A stretch of DNA of 64,000 nucleotides, from positions 2,046,001-2,110,000 of the forward strand of contig OZ243107.1 of the NCBI GenBank assembly GCA_965212245.1. Direction: 5' to 3'. Positions 23,064 through 32,530 of this stretch are shown in pieces; position 1 is the stretch's first letter; the number at the start of each line of letters is the position of its first letter. The translations under genes and the position numbers were made by a program. The stretch comes from CAKZNE01 sp040222435 (GTDB lineage: Bacteria; Bacteroidota; Bacteroidia; Flavobacteriales; Schleiferiaceae). The notes under the pieces are model-generated. The model saw only the letters and a list, made by a program, of their open reading frames with translations. It had not been told where the DNA came from and did no database searches.

Positions 23064-23909
23064 TCAATCCAGCTCTCCAAAAACCTTTTGAAGAATGGCA
23101 TTAACCCGGGCCAATGGGTCTTTGCGTATTTGAGCTTCTTCCTCGCCAACTTTTAAAAAGAGTCCATCCAGACCCTTGCTGGTAGCGTGAGCAGAAACAT
23201 CTGTAGCGGCAATGGTTTGAATACCCATAAGCGAACCAATAGTGCCGGCCGTGGGAATTTGAGTATTCAGAATATCATTGTAATCACTTAAAAAGTTTTC
23301 ATAGGAGGTAACTACGCTGGTATTGCCAACCTTTACTTTATTCAGAGCATTATCAATACGAGGCTCATACTCATTAAATAAAAAAATGCTGGTTTTAGAA
23401 GAAAGGTACTGAGTAGCAGCTCTGTCATTGCCACCAAATAAAATAGTATTGGCATCATCAATGGTGATATCCAGAATAGCATCCAGAAAAATAGGACCGG
23501 CTGTATTGGCGGCATCTTCGGCTGCACGATTAATACCGGTAATTAATTCATCTTCTTTTGTTTTAAGACCGGCAATGTTAATGCCCAGCAAATTATTGCT
23601 GTACCCATCGTATAGCATTTGCCCGGTTATGGTTGCCCCCAGAATTGTAAATGATTTACTTTTAAATGTAGTAAGGCTGCCTTGTACTTCATCGGGGAGG
23701 AGAATTTTAACCGCCTGATCCTTAAGGTAACCATCGGTGGCAGAAAGTATACTCACCGAGGTGTCGGTTCCTACTTTTAAGGCTTCTTTAAGACCTTCCG
23801 TAATTTCAGTATCGCTAAGGCCTGAATTCAGAAAGTTATCGATCTCATTGGTTTCGCAAGCGGTAAATGTCAGTAAAACGGCAATTAAAACAAGAGGTAA
23901 AGCGCGCAT
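23064..23909 (-). CDS. DUF4197 lipoprotein
   Basis: 281 residues. The lipoprotein signal is MRALPLVLIAVLLTFTACE, with acylation at the Cys. The DUF4197 features follow: SDTEITEGLKEALKVGTDTS near the start, KILLPDEVQ, FLDAILDITIDDANTILFGG, DRAATQYLSS, and the end region KGLDGLFLKVGEEEAQIRKD then PLARVNAILQKVFG. This family is found in the envelope of many Gram-negative bacteria and has no established function. Probably monocistronic; a -7 element on the minus strand lies at 23938-23945. Confidence 0.9.
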   Translation of the reverse strand: MRALPLVLIAVLLTFTACETNEIDNFLNSGLSDTEITEGLKEALKVGTDTSVSILSATDGYLKDQAVKILLPDEVQGSLTTFKSKSFTILGATITGQMLYDGYSNNLLGINIAGLKTKEDELITGINRAAEDAANTAGPIFLDAILDITIDDANTILFGGNDRAATQYLSSKTSIFLFNEYEPRIDNALNKVKVGNTSVVTSYENFLSDYNDILNTQIPTAGTIGSLMGIQTIAATDVSAHATSKGLDGLFLKVGEEEAQIRKDPLARVNAILQKVFGELD

Positions 23910-23937
23910 GAAAGAAGGTTTTTTATTTAAAATATTA

Positions 23938-23945
23938 CAAAGCTA
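23938..23945 (-). promoter_or_regulatory. -7 promoter element for the DUF4197 gene
   Basis: Minus-strand TAGCTTTG, a perfect TAnnTTTG, 28 nt before the start codon. No -33 element at usual spacing. Confidence 0.45.
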
Positions 23946-23979
23946 TTTCCGTACCAAAATTAAGGAGTTGTAGGGAAAG

Positions 23980-25059
23980 TCAGAAAGATAATGTGAGTTG
24001 CACGGATTGTTTGGTGTCATCACCTTGCAGGTTAGACATACTGATGCCCAAAAGGCGCACCGCTTTCTCCGGGAAAGGCTGATGCAGAAGTTCCAGTGAC
24101 TTTTGCAATATCAAGGCTGGTGCTGCGGTGTAGTTGTCAAAAGTAAAGCTGCGGGTATGCTGTTCAAAATCAAAGTACTTGAGCTTAAGAGTTACCGTTT
24201 TGCCGCTGGTGTTGGTGGAGATTATACGTTCTTCCAGCTTACTCATGATATTCTTTAGGGCTTCCTGCATTTCATCCGGAGTCTTCAGGTCGCGGGAAAA
24301 GGTACGTTCTGCTCCCAATGATTTTCGTGTGCGATCCGGTTTTACCCGGCTCTTTTGCAAACCACGTACTATATTGAAGTAGTGCTGGCCGGATTTGCCA
24401 AACTCACGTATAAGCAGAGCCAATTCCCAGCGCTTAAGATCTTTCCCGTGATGAATGCCTAATCGTTTCATCTTTTCAGCGGTTTTAGCACCAATACCAT
24501 AAAATTTCTGAATAGGTAAATCTTCCAGGAAACCCAGAACCTGATCAGGCATAATAGTCTTTTGTCCGTTTGGTTTATTGATGTCTGAGGCTACTTTAGC
24601 CAGGAATTTATTGATGGATATACCGGCCGAAGCGGTAAGTTGGGTTTCCTCGTAAATACGTTGCCTGATCTCCCTGGCAATGCGGGTAGCGGTTTCAATT
24701 CCTTTTTTATTTTCAGTAACATCCAGATAAGCCTCATCCAGTGAAAGAGGTTCTACCAGGTCGGTGTATTCAAAAAAGACACATCGGATCTGTTGTGAAA
24801 CCGAACGGTACTTTTCAAAGTCAGAACGTACAAAAATGAGGTCCGGGCATTTGCGATAGGCCAGGGAAGAAGGCATGGCAGATCTTACTCCGAATTTACG
24901 GGCTTCATAACTGGCCGCAGCCACTACGCCCCTTTCACGTGAACCACCTACGGCTACAGGTTTTCCGCGTAGTTCCGGGTGGTCGCGTTGCTCTACGGAA
25001 GCGTAAAAAGCATCCATGTCTACGTGGATAATCTTGCGTATATATTCTTCTTCAATCAA
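23980..25059 (-). CDS. dinB: DNA polymerase IV
   Basis: 359 residues, a Y-family translesion polymerase without proofreading. The metal-binding acidic residues lie in HVDMDAFYASVEQRDHPELR (near 13-32) and SLDEAYLDVT (near 104-113). The steric gate is expected in the DAFYAS block. Helix-hairpin-helix KFYGIGAKTAEKMKRLGIH (about 187) and the little-finger domain (from about 245, SLGAERTFSRDL) follow. There is no obvious C-terminal beta-clamp peptide, only QLTLSF. No LexA-type operator was recognised upstream. It stands alone. Confidence 0.95.
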   Translation of the reverse strand: MIEEEYIRKIIHVDMDAFYASVEQRDHPELRGKPVAVGGSRERGVVAAASYEARKFGVRSAMPSSLAYRKCPDLIFVRSDFEKYRSVSQQIRCVFFEYTDLVEPLSLDEAYLDVTENKKGIETATRIAREIRQRIYEETQLTASAGISINKFLAKVASDINKPNGQKTIMPDQVLGFLEDLPIQKFYGIGAKTAEKMKRLGIHHGKDLKRWELALLIREFGKSGQHYFNIVRGLQKSRVKPDRTRKSLGAERTFSRDLKTPDEMQEALKNIMSKLEERIISTNTSGKTVTLKLKYFDFEQHTRSFTFDNYTAAPALILQKSLELLHQPFPEKAVRLLGISMSNLQGDDTKQSVQLTLSF

Positions 25060-25275
25060 CTATTGCTGTTTATACAGCCGAAAGGTAAATGAAACGACCA
25101 GATTATTATTTATGAGGCTTCTGCCGAGCCGTGACTTCTTTCAGAGCATGAAACTTTATGGTTTAATTTTTTTAGTTTAGACTTATACAGAGGGTATATG
25201 CCTGATCGTCATTGAACTCGTCAGGATCATAGACTACCATTGACGTTTAGGGAGAGGGTGAATAGAAGTATTTTG

Positions 25276-25283
25276 TAGTTTTG
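25276..25283 (+). promoter_or_regulatory. -7 promoter element for the Rrf2 gene
   Basis: TAGTTTTG (perfect TAnnTTTG) ends 5 nt before the ATG at 25289, which predicts a leaderless or nearly leaderless transcript. No -33 TTG at 17-23 nt was seen. Confidence 0.4.
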
Positions 25284-25288
25284 GGTAC

Positions 25289-25735
25289 ATGTTATCCAAA
25301 AAGTCAAAATACGCCATCAATGCTTTGGTTTACCTGGCACGTAAGTATCAGCAGGACCCTAAAAAGAAGATTCAGATACAGGAGGTGTCTGAAAATCAAA
25401 ACATCCCCAAAAAGTTTTTAGAGGCCATTTTACTCACTCTTAAAAATCAGGGTATACTGGGAAGTAAAATGGGGCGCGGTGGAGGATACTATTTACGCAA
25501 AGAACCCGGAGAGGTGAACCTTGCTGAGGTGTATCGCATTTTTGATGGAGCGATAGGCCTTTTGCCCTGTGTAACCTATCAATATTACGAGAAGTGTGAA
25601 GAATGTATTGACGAGGATATTTGTGGCATACGTGAAGCCATGCAGGAGGTTCGTAATCAAACGGTGGATATTCTCAAGTCCAAAACACTGCAAACTATTA
25701 TTGAACATGAGGATAGTAAGAGAATCCGAAATTAA
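25289..25735 (+). CDS. Rrf2 family transcriptional regulator
   Basis: 148 residues. N-terminal winged helix: MLSKKSKYAINALVYLARKY, IPKKFLEAILLTLKNQGIL and SKMGRGGGYYLRK are family signatures. A four-cysteine cluster (C-x8-C-x2-C-x5-C in LPCVTYQYYEKCEECIDEDI and following C) lies at about 92-110. Rrf2 proteins such as IscR, NsrR and RirA use such cysteines to bind an iron-sulfur cluster. This spacing is close to the Bacteroidota subgroup often annotated in sulfur or cysteine control, so the signal sensed is uncertain. It lies near, but is not cotranscribed with, the iron-uptake-like operon. Confidence 0.9.
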   Translation: MLSKKSKYAINALVYLARKYQQDPKKKIQIQEVSENQNIPKKFLEAILLTLKNQGILGSKMGRGGGYYLRKEPGEVNLAEVYRIFDGAIGLLPCVTYQYYEKCEECIDEDICGIREAMQEVRNQTVDILKSKTLQTIIEHEDSKRIRN

Positions 25736-25767
25736 AAAGGCCGCCTCAAACGCTTGAAACGGCCTTT
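25736..25767. terminator. Bidirectional terminator
   Basis: AAAGGCCG (25736-25743) pairs with CGGCCTTT (25760-25767), with an inner TCAA/TTGA pairing. It lies between the convergent Rrf2 and choice-of-anchor I genes. Confidence 0.75.
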
Positions 25768-25788
25768 CTCAGGGTAAGGTTAGGTATT

Positions 25789-27564
25789 TTACTTTTTGAT
25801 GATGCGGGCTACATGTCCCTGTGCATCTTTGATAATATACAGGCCAGCTGGTTGATCGCTGAGATCGGCTTCATTCTTATGGTCTATAGTTTGAATCTTG
25901 CGGCCATCTGAATGAAATACGTCATAAGTACCGGTTTGGTCAAAATGTACTTTTCCAGCGGTTGGATTGGGGTATAGGCCCATTTTGGTTTGTCCGTTTT
26001 CTTCTAAGCCAATGCTAAAATAAACTTCATAAATAGTTACGGTTCCACTTACTTCATTGGAAACAATAAGCAGGTTCTTACCACTGGGGCTGGAAACTGC
26101 AGGCACAAATAATAAACCTTCAGGACCCAAATCTCCGGCTGCGGGATCGGTAGCAGCTTTGGTGAAATCACGGTTAAGTTCATACATCATGAATCCGGGT
26201 GTGGCAGGATCTGCCACATTGTAGATCATAATGCCACCCATGCGTTCCAATCCGATAAAAGCCAGGTTTACCCCATCTACATTTCCTACTACAATAGCTT
26301 CGGGCTCTGGTCCCTTATCATCACTACGACTTTTGAAAGAGGAGTTGTCATCATTATTAGAGTTAAATTGATTGGGATGGGCGGTAGCCAGGTATTGTTC
26401 AAACTCGTCTCCACTATCCCAAATCAACTGCCCCTGGTCATTCCATATACTAAAAGAGCGGCTCCCGTAATGAAAAAGAGAATCATAATCTCCATCTCCG
26501 TCATTATCACCTAATGAGGTAGTTACATTCAGACGCCCTAAGGCATCATTATTTTGAAGGGCCGCAGCATTAGGAAATTGAATAGGATCAAGGGTAAGAT
26601 CTTTAACACGCTCCTCTTCGGAATAACCATCGTAATCACGGGCATCACCCTCATTGGCACTGGCGATATAGGTACTACCATTGGCTTCAAAAGCAGTGAT
26701 GGCGTCTGGTTGGTACATTCCAAACAGATTGCTGTAGGTAGTGATATCAATGTTGGCAGCAGTATTGGAAGCGTCCAGGCCTATTATGCTGCGATCCGTG
26801 TAACCCAAACCTACAATGGTATCAATGGTTTTTGTGGCCAAATCTATGATCATCATAGCATTGTTTTCCTGGATAGCTACAAAAGCCTTGGTGGAGGAAC
26901 CGTTAACGGCAATGTATTCCGGCTCAAGATCCTGAGCAATAGTTTGTGCGCCACCGTTTCCATAAATATTGATAAGCGGATCTATAGACGTTCCGTTTAA
27001 GCCGGAAAAACTAATTTGGGTAACATCAGCCTGGGTAAGGTTCATGGCGCCAGCCGTCATGTCTATAATGCTTACCGAGCCTTCCGGGTCTATAATATAA
27101 TCATCATCCGGTTCTCCTTCATTGGCTATCAAAAGCATGCTTCCGTCCGGAGAGAAGGTAACCATATCCGGCAGGGCTCCCAGAGTAAGCTTATTAAGAT
27201 ATGTGCCTAATGTATCAAAGAATACCACCGAACCATCATCTTGCTTGCTGCTGATAGCTTCACCTACTACGGCTACTACGCCATTGTATACCGCTACACT
27301 ATTTACTCCGCCTATGTAGGCTGAAAGGTCTACCTGTGTGATAAGGCTTGGATTATAGATGTCAGATATATCTACAATGTCCAGTTTGGTTTCGCTGCCA
27401 TTTGTGGAAAAAAGGCGTTTACTGGCCGGATCAAAAGAGGCGATTTCCGCGCCCCCATCGTCAAAAATGCCGGTGGCATAAGTGCCCGCTTTTATAAAGT
27501 TTACCATTTGGGCAGAAGCGGAAATGCTCCAAACAGAAATGATCAGAAAATAAAAGTACTTCAT
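25789..27564 (-). CDS. Choice-of-anchor I family protein with T9SS sorting domain
   Basis: 591 residues. The start at 27564 gives a signal peptide (MKYFYFLIISVWSISASA). The body is a beta-propeller-like chain of surface-layer type, with KRLFSTNGSETKLDIVDISD, LTLGALPDMVTFSPDGSMLL, IANEGEPDDDY and ANEGDARDYDGYSEE, and the region GPEPEAIVVGNVDGVNLAFI. This architecture is called choice-of-anchor I and is often annotated as alkaline-phosphatase-like. The C-terminal 75 residues are a T9SS type A domain (LYPNPTAGKVHF, then LSDQPAGLYIIKDAQGHVAR and a final KK). It should be secreted and attached at the cell surface. It sits 89 nt downstream of the TonB receptor and may be the distal gene of that operon or separate. 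Confidence 0.85.
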   Translation of the reverse strand: MKYFYFLIISVWSISASAQMVNFIKAGTYATGIFDDGGAEIASFDPASKRLFSTNGSETKLDIVDISDIYNPSLITQVDLSAYIGGVNSVAVYNGVVAVVGEAISSKQDDGSVVFFDTLGTYLNKLTLGALPDMVTFSPDGSMLLIANEGEPDDDYIIDPEGSVSIIDMTAGAMNLTQADVTQISFSGLNGTSIDPLINIYGNGGAQTIAQDLEPEYIAVNGSSTKAFVAIQENNAMMIIDLATKTIDTIVGLGYTDRSIIGLDASNTAANIDITTYSNLFGMYQPDAITAFEANGSTYIASANEGDARDYDGYSEEERVKDLTLDPIQFPNAAALQNNDALGRLNVTTSLGDNDGDGDYDSLFHYGSRSFSIWNDQGQLIWDSGDEFEQYLATAHPNQFNSNNDDNSSFKSRSDDKGPEPEAIVVGNVDGVNLAFIGLERMGGIMIYNVADPATPGFMMYELNRDFTKAATDPAAGDLGPEGLLFVPAVSSPSGKNLLIVSNEVSGTVTIYEVYFSIGLEENGQTKMGLYPNPTAGKVHFDQTGTYDVFHSDGRKIQTIDHKNEADLSDQPAGLYIIKDAQGHVARIIKK

Positions 27565-27653
27565 GATGTGTGTTTTGGATTGTTTAGCTGCAAAACAAGT
27601 TGGTGCGGGTGGCTTCAAGGTTAAGCCTGAATTAAGAAAAGGTAAAACACGGC

Positions 27654-30107
27654 TTAGAAAGTGCAGCCTACACCGATGTATACGTTACGGGGTCCGGAAG
27701 TAATGATACCTGGTCCGGGGTAACCAGTGGCTCTGCGGGTAAAATACACCGCATCGGTTACATTATTGACCCCTCCTTCCAGCTGAAAAGCTCCGATGGA
27801 GTAATCTACTGAAAAGTCAAGGACTGCATAGGATGGGATAATGCCAAATATACCGGTTGCAGAGCCCTGGTTACCATTGGCCCCGGCATTGGTGGCTTCT
27901 GAGAATTGCCTGGAAACATAGGCGTATTGAAGGTTTAACCCCAGGTTTTTCCAGGTACACTGAAGGCCGGTCTTAAAGTTCCACTCCGGGACGTATTCCA
28001 CACGGTTTCCTTCAATGGCTTGTTCAGCGGCATTAAAGTATTCAGCATAGGTATAGGCAAGATTGGTAAACAGAGCAAACTGCCAGTTACCTTTTAGTTG
28101 TACAAGAGTATTTATATCCGCTTCCAGGTATGACTCTAAACCCATGATATTGGCATCGGCAATATTGGTGGTATAGCGCACCAGGCGTTGTCCGAAAAAC
28201 TCATCTTCAACTACCCGCAGGTAAGAACCGATGCGATCCTGATAGCTTAGCCAGAAGAAACCCACATCTGAAGTGAGCCAGGACGTAACATTTCCCCGAA
28301 TGCCCAGATCCAGGTTAAAACCTTTTTCATCCTGTAACTGCGGATCAACGGCAGCAGAGGGATTGATCACCCGGATATCATTGAAGGTAATAGCACGATA
28401 GTTCTGTGAAAAATTACTGTAAAGCTCCAGCTTGTCATTTAACCGGTAGCCCACTCCTATGCCCAGCAAAAGCAGGTTGCGAATGCGCTGACGGTTCTCA
28501 AAGGTAGAGCTGTCAATTACCACTTCACCGGTTAGCGGAATGCGGATGGAGCTATCGTAATAGCCATCGGCTGTAGTTACAATGCGATCCAGCCGCACAC
28601 CGGGTGTAAGGGATAAATGATCCGTAATATTAAATACATTTTCAGAGAATACAGCGAGGTTGTAACTGGGGAAGTTATAATCGGATTTCAGTTTAAGGTC
28701 TTCTGAATAAAAATCAAAATTGGCATCGGAACCCGTACTGCCAAAACCCTGGGTTTTTTCCGTAAAGCCCCTATATACTCTGGTCCCGATCAGAAAGGCA
28801 GCAGGTTGTTTTCTTAAACGGTAACGGTGCAGAATTCTGGTTTCATTTCCCACGTTACGGTAGTAGTCCACTAAAAGATCACGGTTGTTATAAGGTTGCA
28901 GATCCGGGCGGTTAGGAGTTTGCAAATTACCCACGGCCTGCCGCGTACCTATGAGTCCAAAGAAGCGGGAATTTAATAAGGTTTGATCAGAAATATCGTA
29001 ATCTAAATTTAATGAAGCCAAATTCCATTGTACCTTAAACCAATTGCGTGAGCGCAAAGACTGGTAGGGGTCTTCTTCATATTGTACATCCGTGAGTCCT
29101 CCGGGTTGTTGTGCCAGGTACGACATATGGGTATAGTCTGCCGAGATCCGGAAACGGGGTGAAAATTCATAACCCAGACGCAGATAGTTGGTGTTGGCGT
29201 AAAAATCTGTATAATCCCTGAAGCCACTGCCGGTACGGTAATTCCAGAAGGTGTAATAATTAAGTTTTCCGGATTGACCACCCAGCTCATTATAGGTATT
29301 AAAGTACCCTACACTGTTGTAGGTGTTCATGGTTTTGCCAGCCAGTTTTTTATCAGTGACGCCTTTTTTAAGCTTCAGGTTAATCATACCACCAAACTGA
29401 GTACCGTATTGCAGTGATGCCGCTCCACGCACAATTTCAATACGTTCAATGGCTTGCATGGGGGGAGCATAATAGCTTTCGGGGTAGCCCAATGCATCGG
29501 CTGCCATATCATATCCGTTTTGGCGAGTATTAAAATTTGAGGTCCTGTCCGGGCTAAGGCCCCGGGCGCCTACACCCAGTTGTAAACCGGCTACATCACT
29601 TTCCCATACATTTACACCGGGTACTCTTGCAAATACCTGCCGGGCATTGTTACTGCTTAGGTTAGCGGTAAGATCTTCCACTTGTATGATCTCATTTTTT
29701 TTGGAAGCATAAATGGCCGTTCCCTCTACATTTTTAAGTCTGCGGTATACCGAAGAATTGGTACGGCCATCCTTATAAATCACCTCCAAACCTGCCTGAA
29801 CATTGGGAGTAAGAGAAACGGTAAGCTGAACCGGGGCGGGCCCTACCTCAATCAGGGTATCCAACCGCTTCATTCCCACATAAGAGATCTCTACTCTATG
29901 TTTTCCGAAAGGCACGGTAGTAAGGCTGAAGTTGCCCTCTGCATCGCTCAGAGTTCCTTTCCTGAGTTTGGGAATGTAAATGTGGGCCTGTACCAGAGGC
30001 TCGGGGATTCCGCTTTCCTGAGTTAGGATAACTCCACGGATAATACCCGTTTGAGCGGATAGAGCTGCATAAGATAAAATCAGAATAAGAATGATCTTAA
30101 TTCTCAT
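27654..30107 (-). CDS. TonB-dependent receptor, FecA-like
   Basis: 817 residues. The start at 30107 is chosen because it begins the signal peptide (MRIKIILILILSYAALSA) and overlaps the HTTM stop by 11 nt. Domains: carboxypeptidase-like regulatory domain (about 20-105, GIIRGVILTQESGIPEPLVQ), plug (about 130-250, with LSSNNARQVFARVPGVNVWE, IERIEIVRGAASLQYGTQFG) and a 22-strand barrel ending in NVYIGVGCTF. Family resemblance is to ferric citrate/siderophore receptors (FecA type). It would import a ferric chelate or similar ligand through the outer membrane. Last gene of the seven-gene operon that starts at 37457; overlap suggests coupled translation. Confidence 0.92.
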   Translation of the reverse strand: MRIKIILILILSYAALSAQTGIIRGVILTQESGIPEPLVQAHIYIPKLRKGTLSDAEGNFSLTTVPFGKHRVEISYVGMKRLDTLIEVGPAPVQLTVSLTPNVQAGLEVIYKDGRTNSSVYRRLKNVEGTAIYASKKNEIIQVEDLTANLSSNNARQVFARVPGVNVWESDVAGLQLGVGARGLSPDRTSNFNTRQNGYDMAADALGYPESYYAPPMQAIERIEIVRGAASLQYGTQFGGMINLKLKKGVTDKKLAGKTMNTYNSVGYFNTYNELGGQSGKLNYYTFWNYRTGSGFRDYTDFYANTNYLRLGYEFSPRFRISADYTHMSYLAQQPGGLTDVQYEEDPYQSLRSRNWFKVQWNLASLNLDYDISDQTLLNSRFFGLIGTRQAVGNLQTPNRPDLQPYNNRDLLVDYYRNVGNETRILHRYRLRKQPAAFLIGTRVYRGFTEKTQGFGSTGSDANFDFYSEDLKLKSDYNFPSYNLAVFSENVFNITDHLSLTPGVRLDRIVTTADGYYDSSIRIPLTGEVVIDSSTFENRQRIRNLLLLGIGVGYRLNDKLELYSNFSQNYRAITFNDIRVINPSAAVDPQLQDEKGFNLDLGIRGNVTSWLTSDVGFFWLSYQDRIGSYLRVVEDEFFGQRLVRYTTNIADANIMGLESYLEADINTLVQLKGNWQFALFTNLAYTYAEYFNAAEQAIEGNRVEYVPEWNFKTGLQCTWKNLGLNLQYAYVSRQFSEATNAGANGNQGSATGIFGIIPSYAVLDFSVDYSIGAFQLEGGVNNVTDAVYFTRRATGYPGPGIITSGPRNVYIGVGCTF

Positions 30108-31446
30108 AGGGAAGTATCCAGTCTTTGGGCGCAAAACTATCATCCTTTTTGGTAAGGTCCGCTTCCGGATCAATAAAAAGACGGCTTCCCTGCCCGTTTA
30201 AGGTTACATAGGCCTCAGCTGTAATCTGAGGGTCCTCAATACCCTGTTCCTGGTATTTAGCTTCCAGGAAGTGTGCAAACTGCAGGATCAGATCCGGTTG
30301 GGTAGACATCTGTTTTTCCTGATTAGGGGTAAGATAATCTGAAGGGTGTGCTTCTCCTGTGCGGCCGCTGGCCGGGTCAGTGATGTGAAAAGTTACATAA
30401 CCAGCTTTTTCGATGAGCATTACGCGCCAACTCAGGCGGTAGCCCTGTTCCGTCCAGAAGAGTGAGCCGGGATAGGCCATAAAGCGCCAGGGCCATAGTA
30501 TCTGCCAGGTCAAAAAGAGTATGAAGAATATCTTTAAGGGTGTATTTAGTCTGGCTTGCATGAAGGAGGTGGAAGCAGGTACTTTAAAAATGCCGGATAA
30601 CCGGTTGAGAATGGCTTGATGAAAATCATTCCCAAAAAACACCAGCGTACAAAAGATCATAACCCACGGAAACACACCAATAGGAAAGAGTAACCAGGTA
30701 AGTACATGAAAAACAATAACCGTAATGTAGGCATATGGACGGGTTTTACGATTCCATAAAAAAAAGGGAATACTAAGGTCATACAACGCACCGAACCAAC
30801 TGAAAAAGTAAGCTACCCATTCATAATCCATAAGGGGCCCAATAAGGGGGAGGCCGGCTTTGGAGGGTAACCAGATCTTCATAGGCAAGGCTTCCAGCAT
30901 CCAATCCGGATTCAATTTGGCAAGGCCGGCATAAAAATAAACGATACTCAGCAGGAGCCGCAGGATATCCACAAAGAAGCGAGGACCGAGAAGTGCGGGG
31001 CGGATAATTCCAAAACGGACGTCCAGTGAATACAAGCGATGGGCAGGAAGCCAGATCATTATAAAGGCAACCAGGCTTACAAAATAATAATGGTTGAGGT
31101 AAGTGGATACGTCAATCAGTTCTACATACGTAAAGCTTAGGAAAAAAAGCACGGATGATAAACGGTAAAACAAGCCCAGGCTCATAGCTATAGCCGACAG
31201 GCCCATTAAAGTAAACAGGCCGTACATGCCGGCAGGACTTAAGGCCTGAACCCACTCAAAACCATAATACTTAAAATGAAAGGCTGGTTCAATATAAAGC
31301 TCGTGTATCCAGCCGTAAGCCCAGAAACGCAGCACGGAGAAGAACATGAGTATTCCGAAAATGATACGGAAAACAGCCAATGGTGCCAGTGAAACAACTG
31401 AGCTGAAATACCGGGTAGGAGAAAGTCTTTCCGGGCTAGTCGCCAT
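30097..31446 (-). CDS. HTTM domain membrane protein (gamma-carboxylase-like)
   Basis: 449 residues. The N-terminal 300 residues are polytopic, with the HTTM family pattern: APLAVFRIIFGILMFFSVLR, GLFYRLSSVLFFLSFTYVEL and DVSTYLNHYYFVSLVAFIMI, then PFFLWNRKTRP and FHVLTWLLFPIGVFPWVMIF. HTTM proteins are related to vitamin K-dependent gamma-glutamyl carboxylase; most bacterial members have no proven reaction. The C-terminal third is a soluble domain with SWRVMLIEKAGYVTFHITDP and a final KKDDSFAPKDWILPYEN. It overlaps the preceding imelysin and following receptor genes by 11 nt each. In this operon it is the only inner-membrane protein and is therefore the candidate permease or modifying enzyme. 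Confidence 0.88.
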   Translation of the reverse strand: MATSPERLSPTRYFSSVVSLAPLAVFRIIFGILMFFSVLRFWAYGWIHELYIEPAFHFKYYGFEWVQALSPAGMYGLFTLMGLSAIAMSLGLFYRLSSVLFFLSFTYVELIDVSTYLNHYYFVSLVAFIMIWLPAHRLYSLDVRFGIIRPALLGPRFFVDILRLLLSIVYFYAGLAKLNPDWMLEALPMKIWLPSKAGLPLIGPLMDYEWVAYFFSWFGALYDLSIPFFLWNRKTRPYAYITVIVFHVLTWLLFPIGVFPWVMIFCTLVFFGNDFHQAILNRLSGIFKVPASTSFMQARLNTPLKIFFILFLTWQILWPWRFMAYPGSLFWTEQGYRLSWRVMLIEKAGYVTFHITDPASGRTGEAHPSDYLTPNQEKQMSTQPDLILQFAHFLEAKYQEQGIEDPQITAEAYVTLNGQGSRLFIDPEADLTKKDDSFAPKDWILPYEN

Positions 31447-32530
31447 CGTTATCCGTAAAGGTTAGGGTAACTGAAAGGGCAGAACTCATATCTGCTTTTA
31501 CCAATACTACCAGGCTGCGAAGCGCCTGGTACAATTCTTCAGTAGCGGCCGTTTCAAGTGATCCTTCCAGAGAAGGATGAATGTTTTGCAATTGATTCTC
31601 CACTTTATCCAGCTGGTTAAGAATTACTTCACTGAGCAATTGATTACTCTTTCTGGCATTCAGCTGATTGAGGTAATCATCAAAGCCCATCCCATTAGCA
31701 CCGGTAAATAGCTGGTGGAAAATGATCAGATTTTCTTGCAGGCAATGGCGTGATATTTCACTCCGGTACGCTTCTAAAAAAGAAGGGTCAGCTTCACGGT
31801 TTAGATCTTTTCCCAAAGGTTTACCCAGTTTGGTAAGCAGCATAAACTCCAGGTGAGCCGACATTTGGTTTACCGTAAGGCTCAGAGAACCGTCCAACCC
31901 ACTGAGGGTGCTTTCCTCGTACGTTTTAAGATAATTATCGCCAAGTGGCGACCATAAACTTGCTATTTCCAGTGCTTTCTGGTTCAGATTGGTGCAGCAA
32001 GCCAGGATATAATCTACCCTGCGGGGTTCATCAATTAACTGTTGCAACAAGCTTGCGGGTTGATGATTCTCAAAAAGGAGATATTCTATTGCTGGTAAAC
32101 CTTTGGATGTAGCTCCTTTGGTTTGGATAAAACTTTCAGTGATCGGGTCGCTGCCCTTAATAAAGCCTTCTATAAAATCTTCATTGGTGGGCCATTTATC
32201 CACCAGGCTATACATCCTAGTTTCGTTAAGCGGACCAAATTTCAGTTGTTCTATGCGTTTGGAAGAATATTTAGTCAATACCCACTGTGCTTTCAGGTAC
32301 TCCAGACTCTGTAAATCAGGTTGAGCACGAAAAGACAGTGCTGCTTTTTTAAGGCTGTCGGTCTGATCTGCAAAATCCAGAAAAGCAGGCAAGATTACTT
32401 GTTCACCCAGGTTGGCAAAAAGGGCCTGACGGTTAAAATCAGCACCGGACGGGCTTTTATCTTTCGTATCATCCTCACAAGATGCCAAACCGAGTATAAG
32501 CAAAAGAAATAGCGCAGGATTAATTCTCAT
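31436..32530 (-). CDS. Imelysin-like lipoprotein (third of operon)
   Basis: 364 residues. Lipoprotein signal MRINPALFLLLILGLASCED, followed by acidic residues (CEDDTKDK), which resembles the surface-export signal of Bacteroidota lipoproteins. The helical imelysin (M75-like) fold is indicated by QALFANLGEQVILPAFLDF, KGLPAIEYLLF and a C-terminal half with repeated helices. The first conserved motif of classic imelysins, GxHxxE, reads GLPAIE here, so His is lost and the acidic residue kept. The chain ends TLTFTDNDGD, shared with the imelysin at 35204. Overlaps the di-heme gene by 4 nt and HTTM by 11 nt. Imelysin-family proteins such as IrpA and EfeO act in iron acquisition; this role is inferred here. 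Confidence 0.88.
   Translation of the reverse strand: MRINPALFLLLILGLASCEDDTKDKSPSGADFNRQALFANLGEQVILPAFLDFADQTDSLKKAALSFRAQPDLQSLEYLKAQWVLTKYSSKRIEQLKFGPLNETRMYSLVDKWPTNEDFIEGFIKGSDPITESFIQTKGATSKGLPAIEYLLFENHQPASLLQQLIDEPRRVDYILACCTNLNQKALEIASLWSPLGDNYLKTYEESTLSGLDGSLSLTVNQMSAHLEFMLLTKLGKPLGKDLNREADPSFLEAYRSEISRHCLQENLIIFHQLFTGANGMGFDDYLNQLNARKSNQLLSEVILNQLDKVENQLQNIHPSLEGSLETAATEELYQALRSLVVLVKADMSSALSVTLTFTDNDGD

Noticed and set aside
25165..25200. TTTAGAC upstream of the Rrf2 gene as an operator of the same family
   Set aside because: No second arm at the right spacing.
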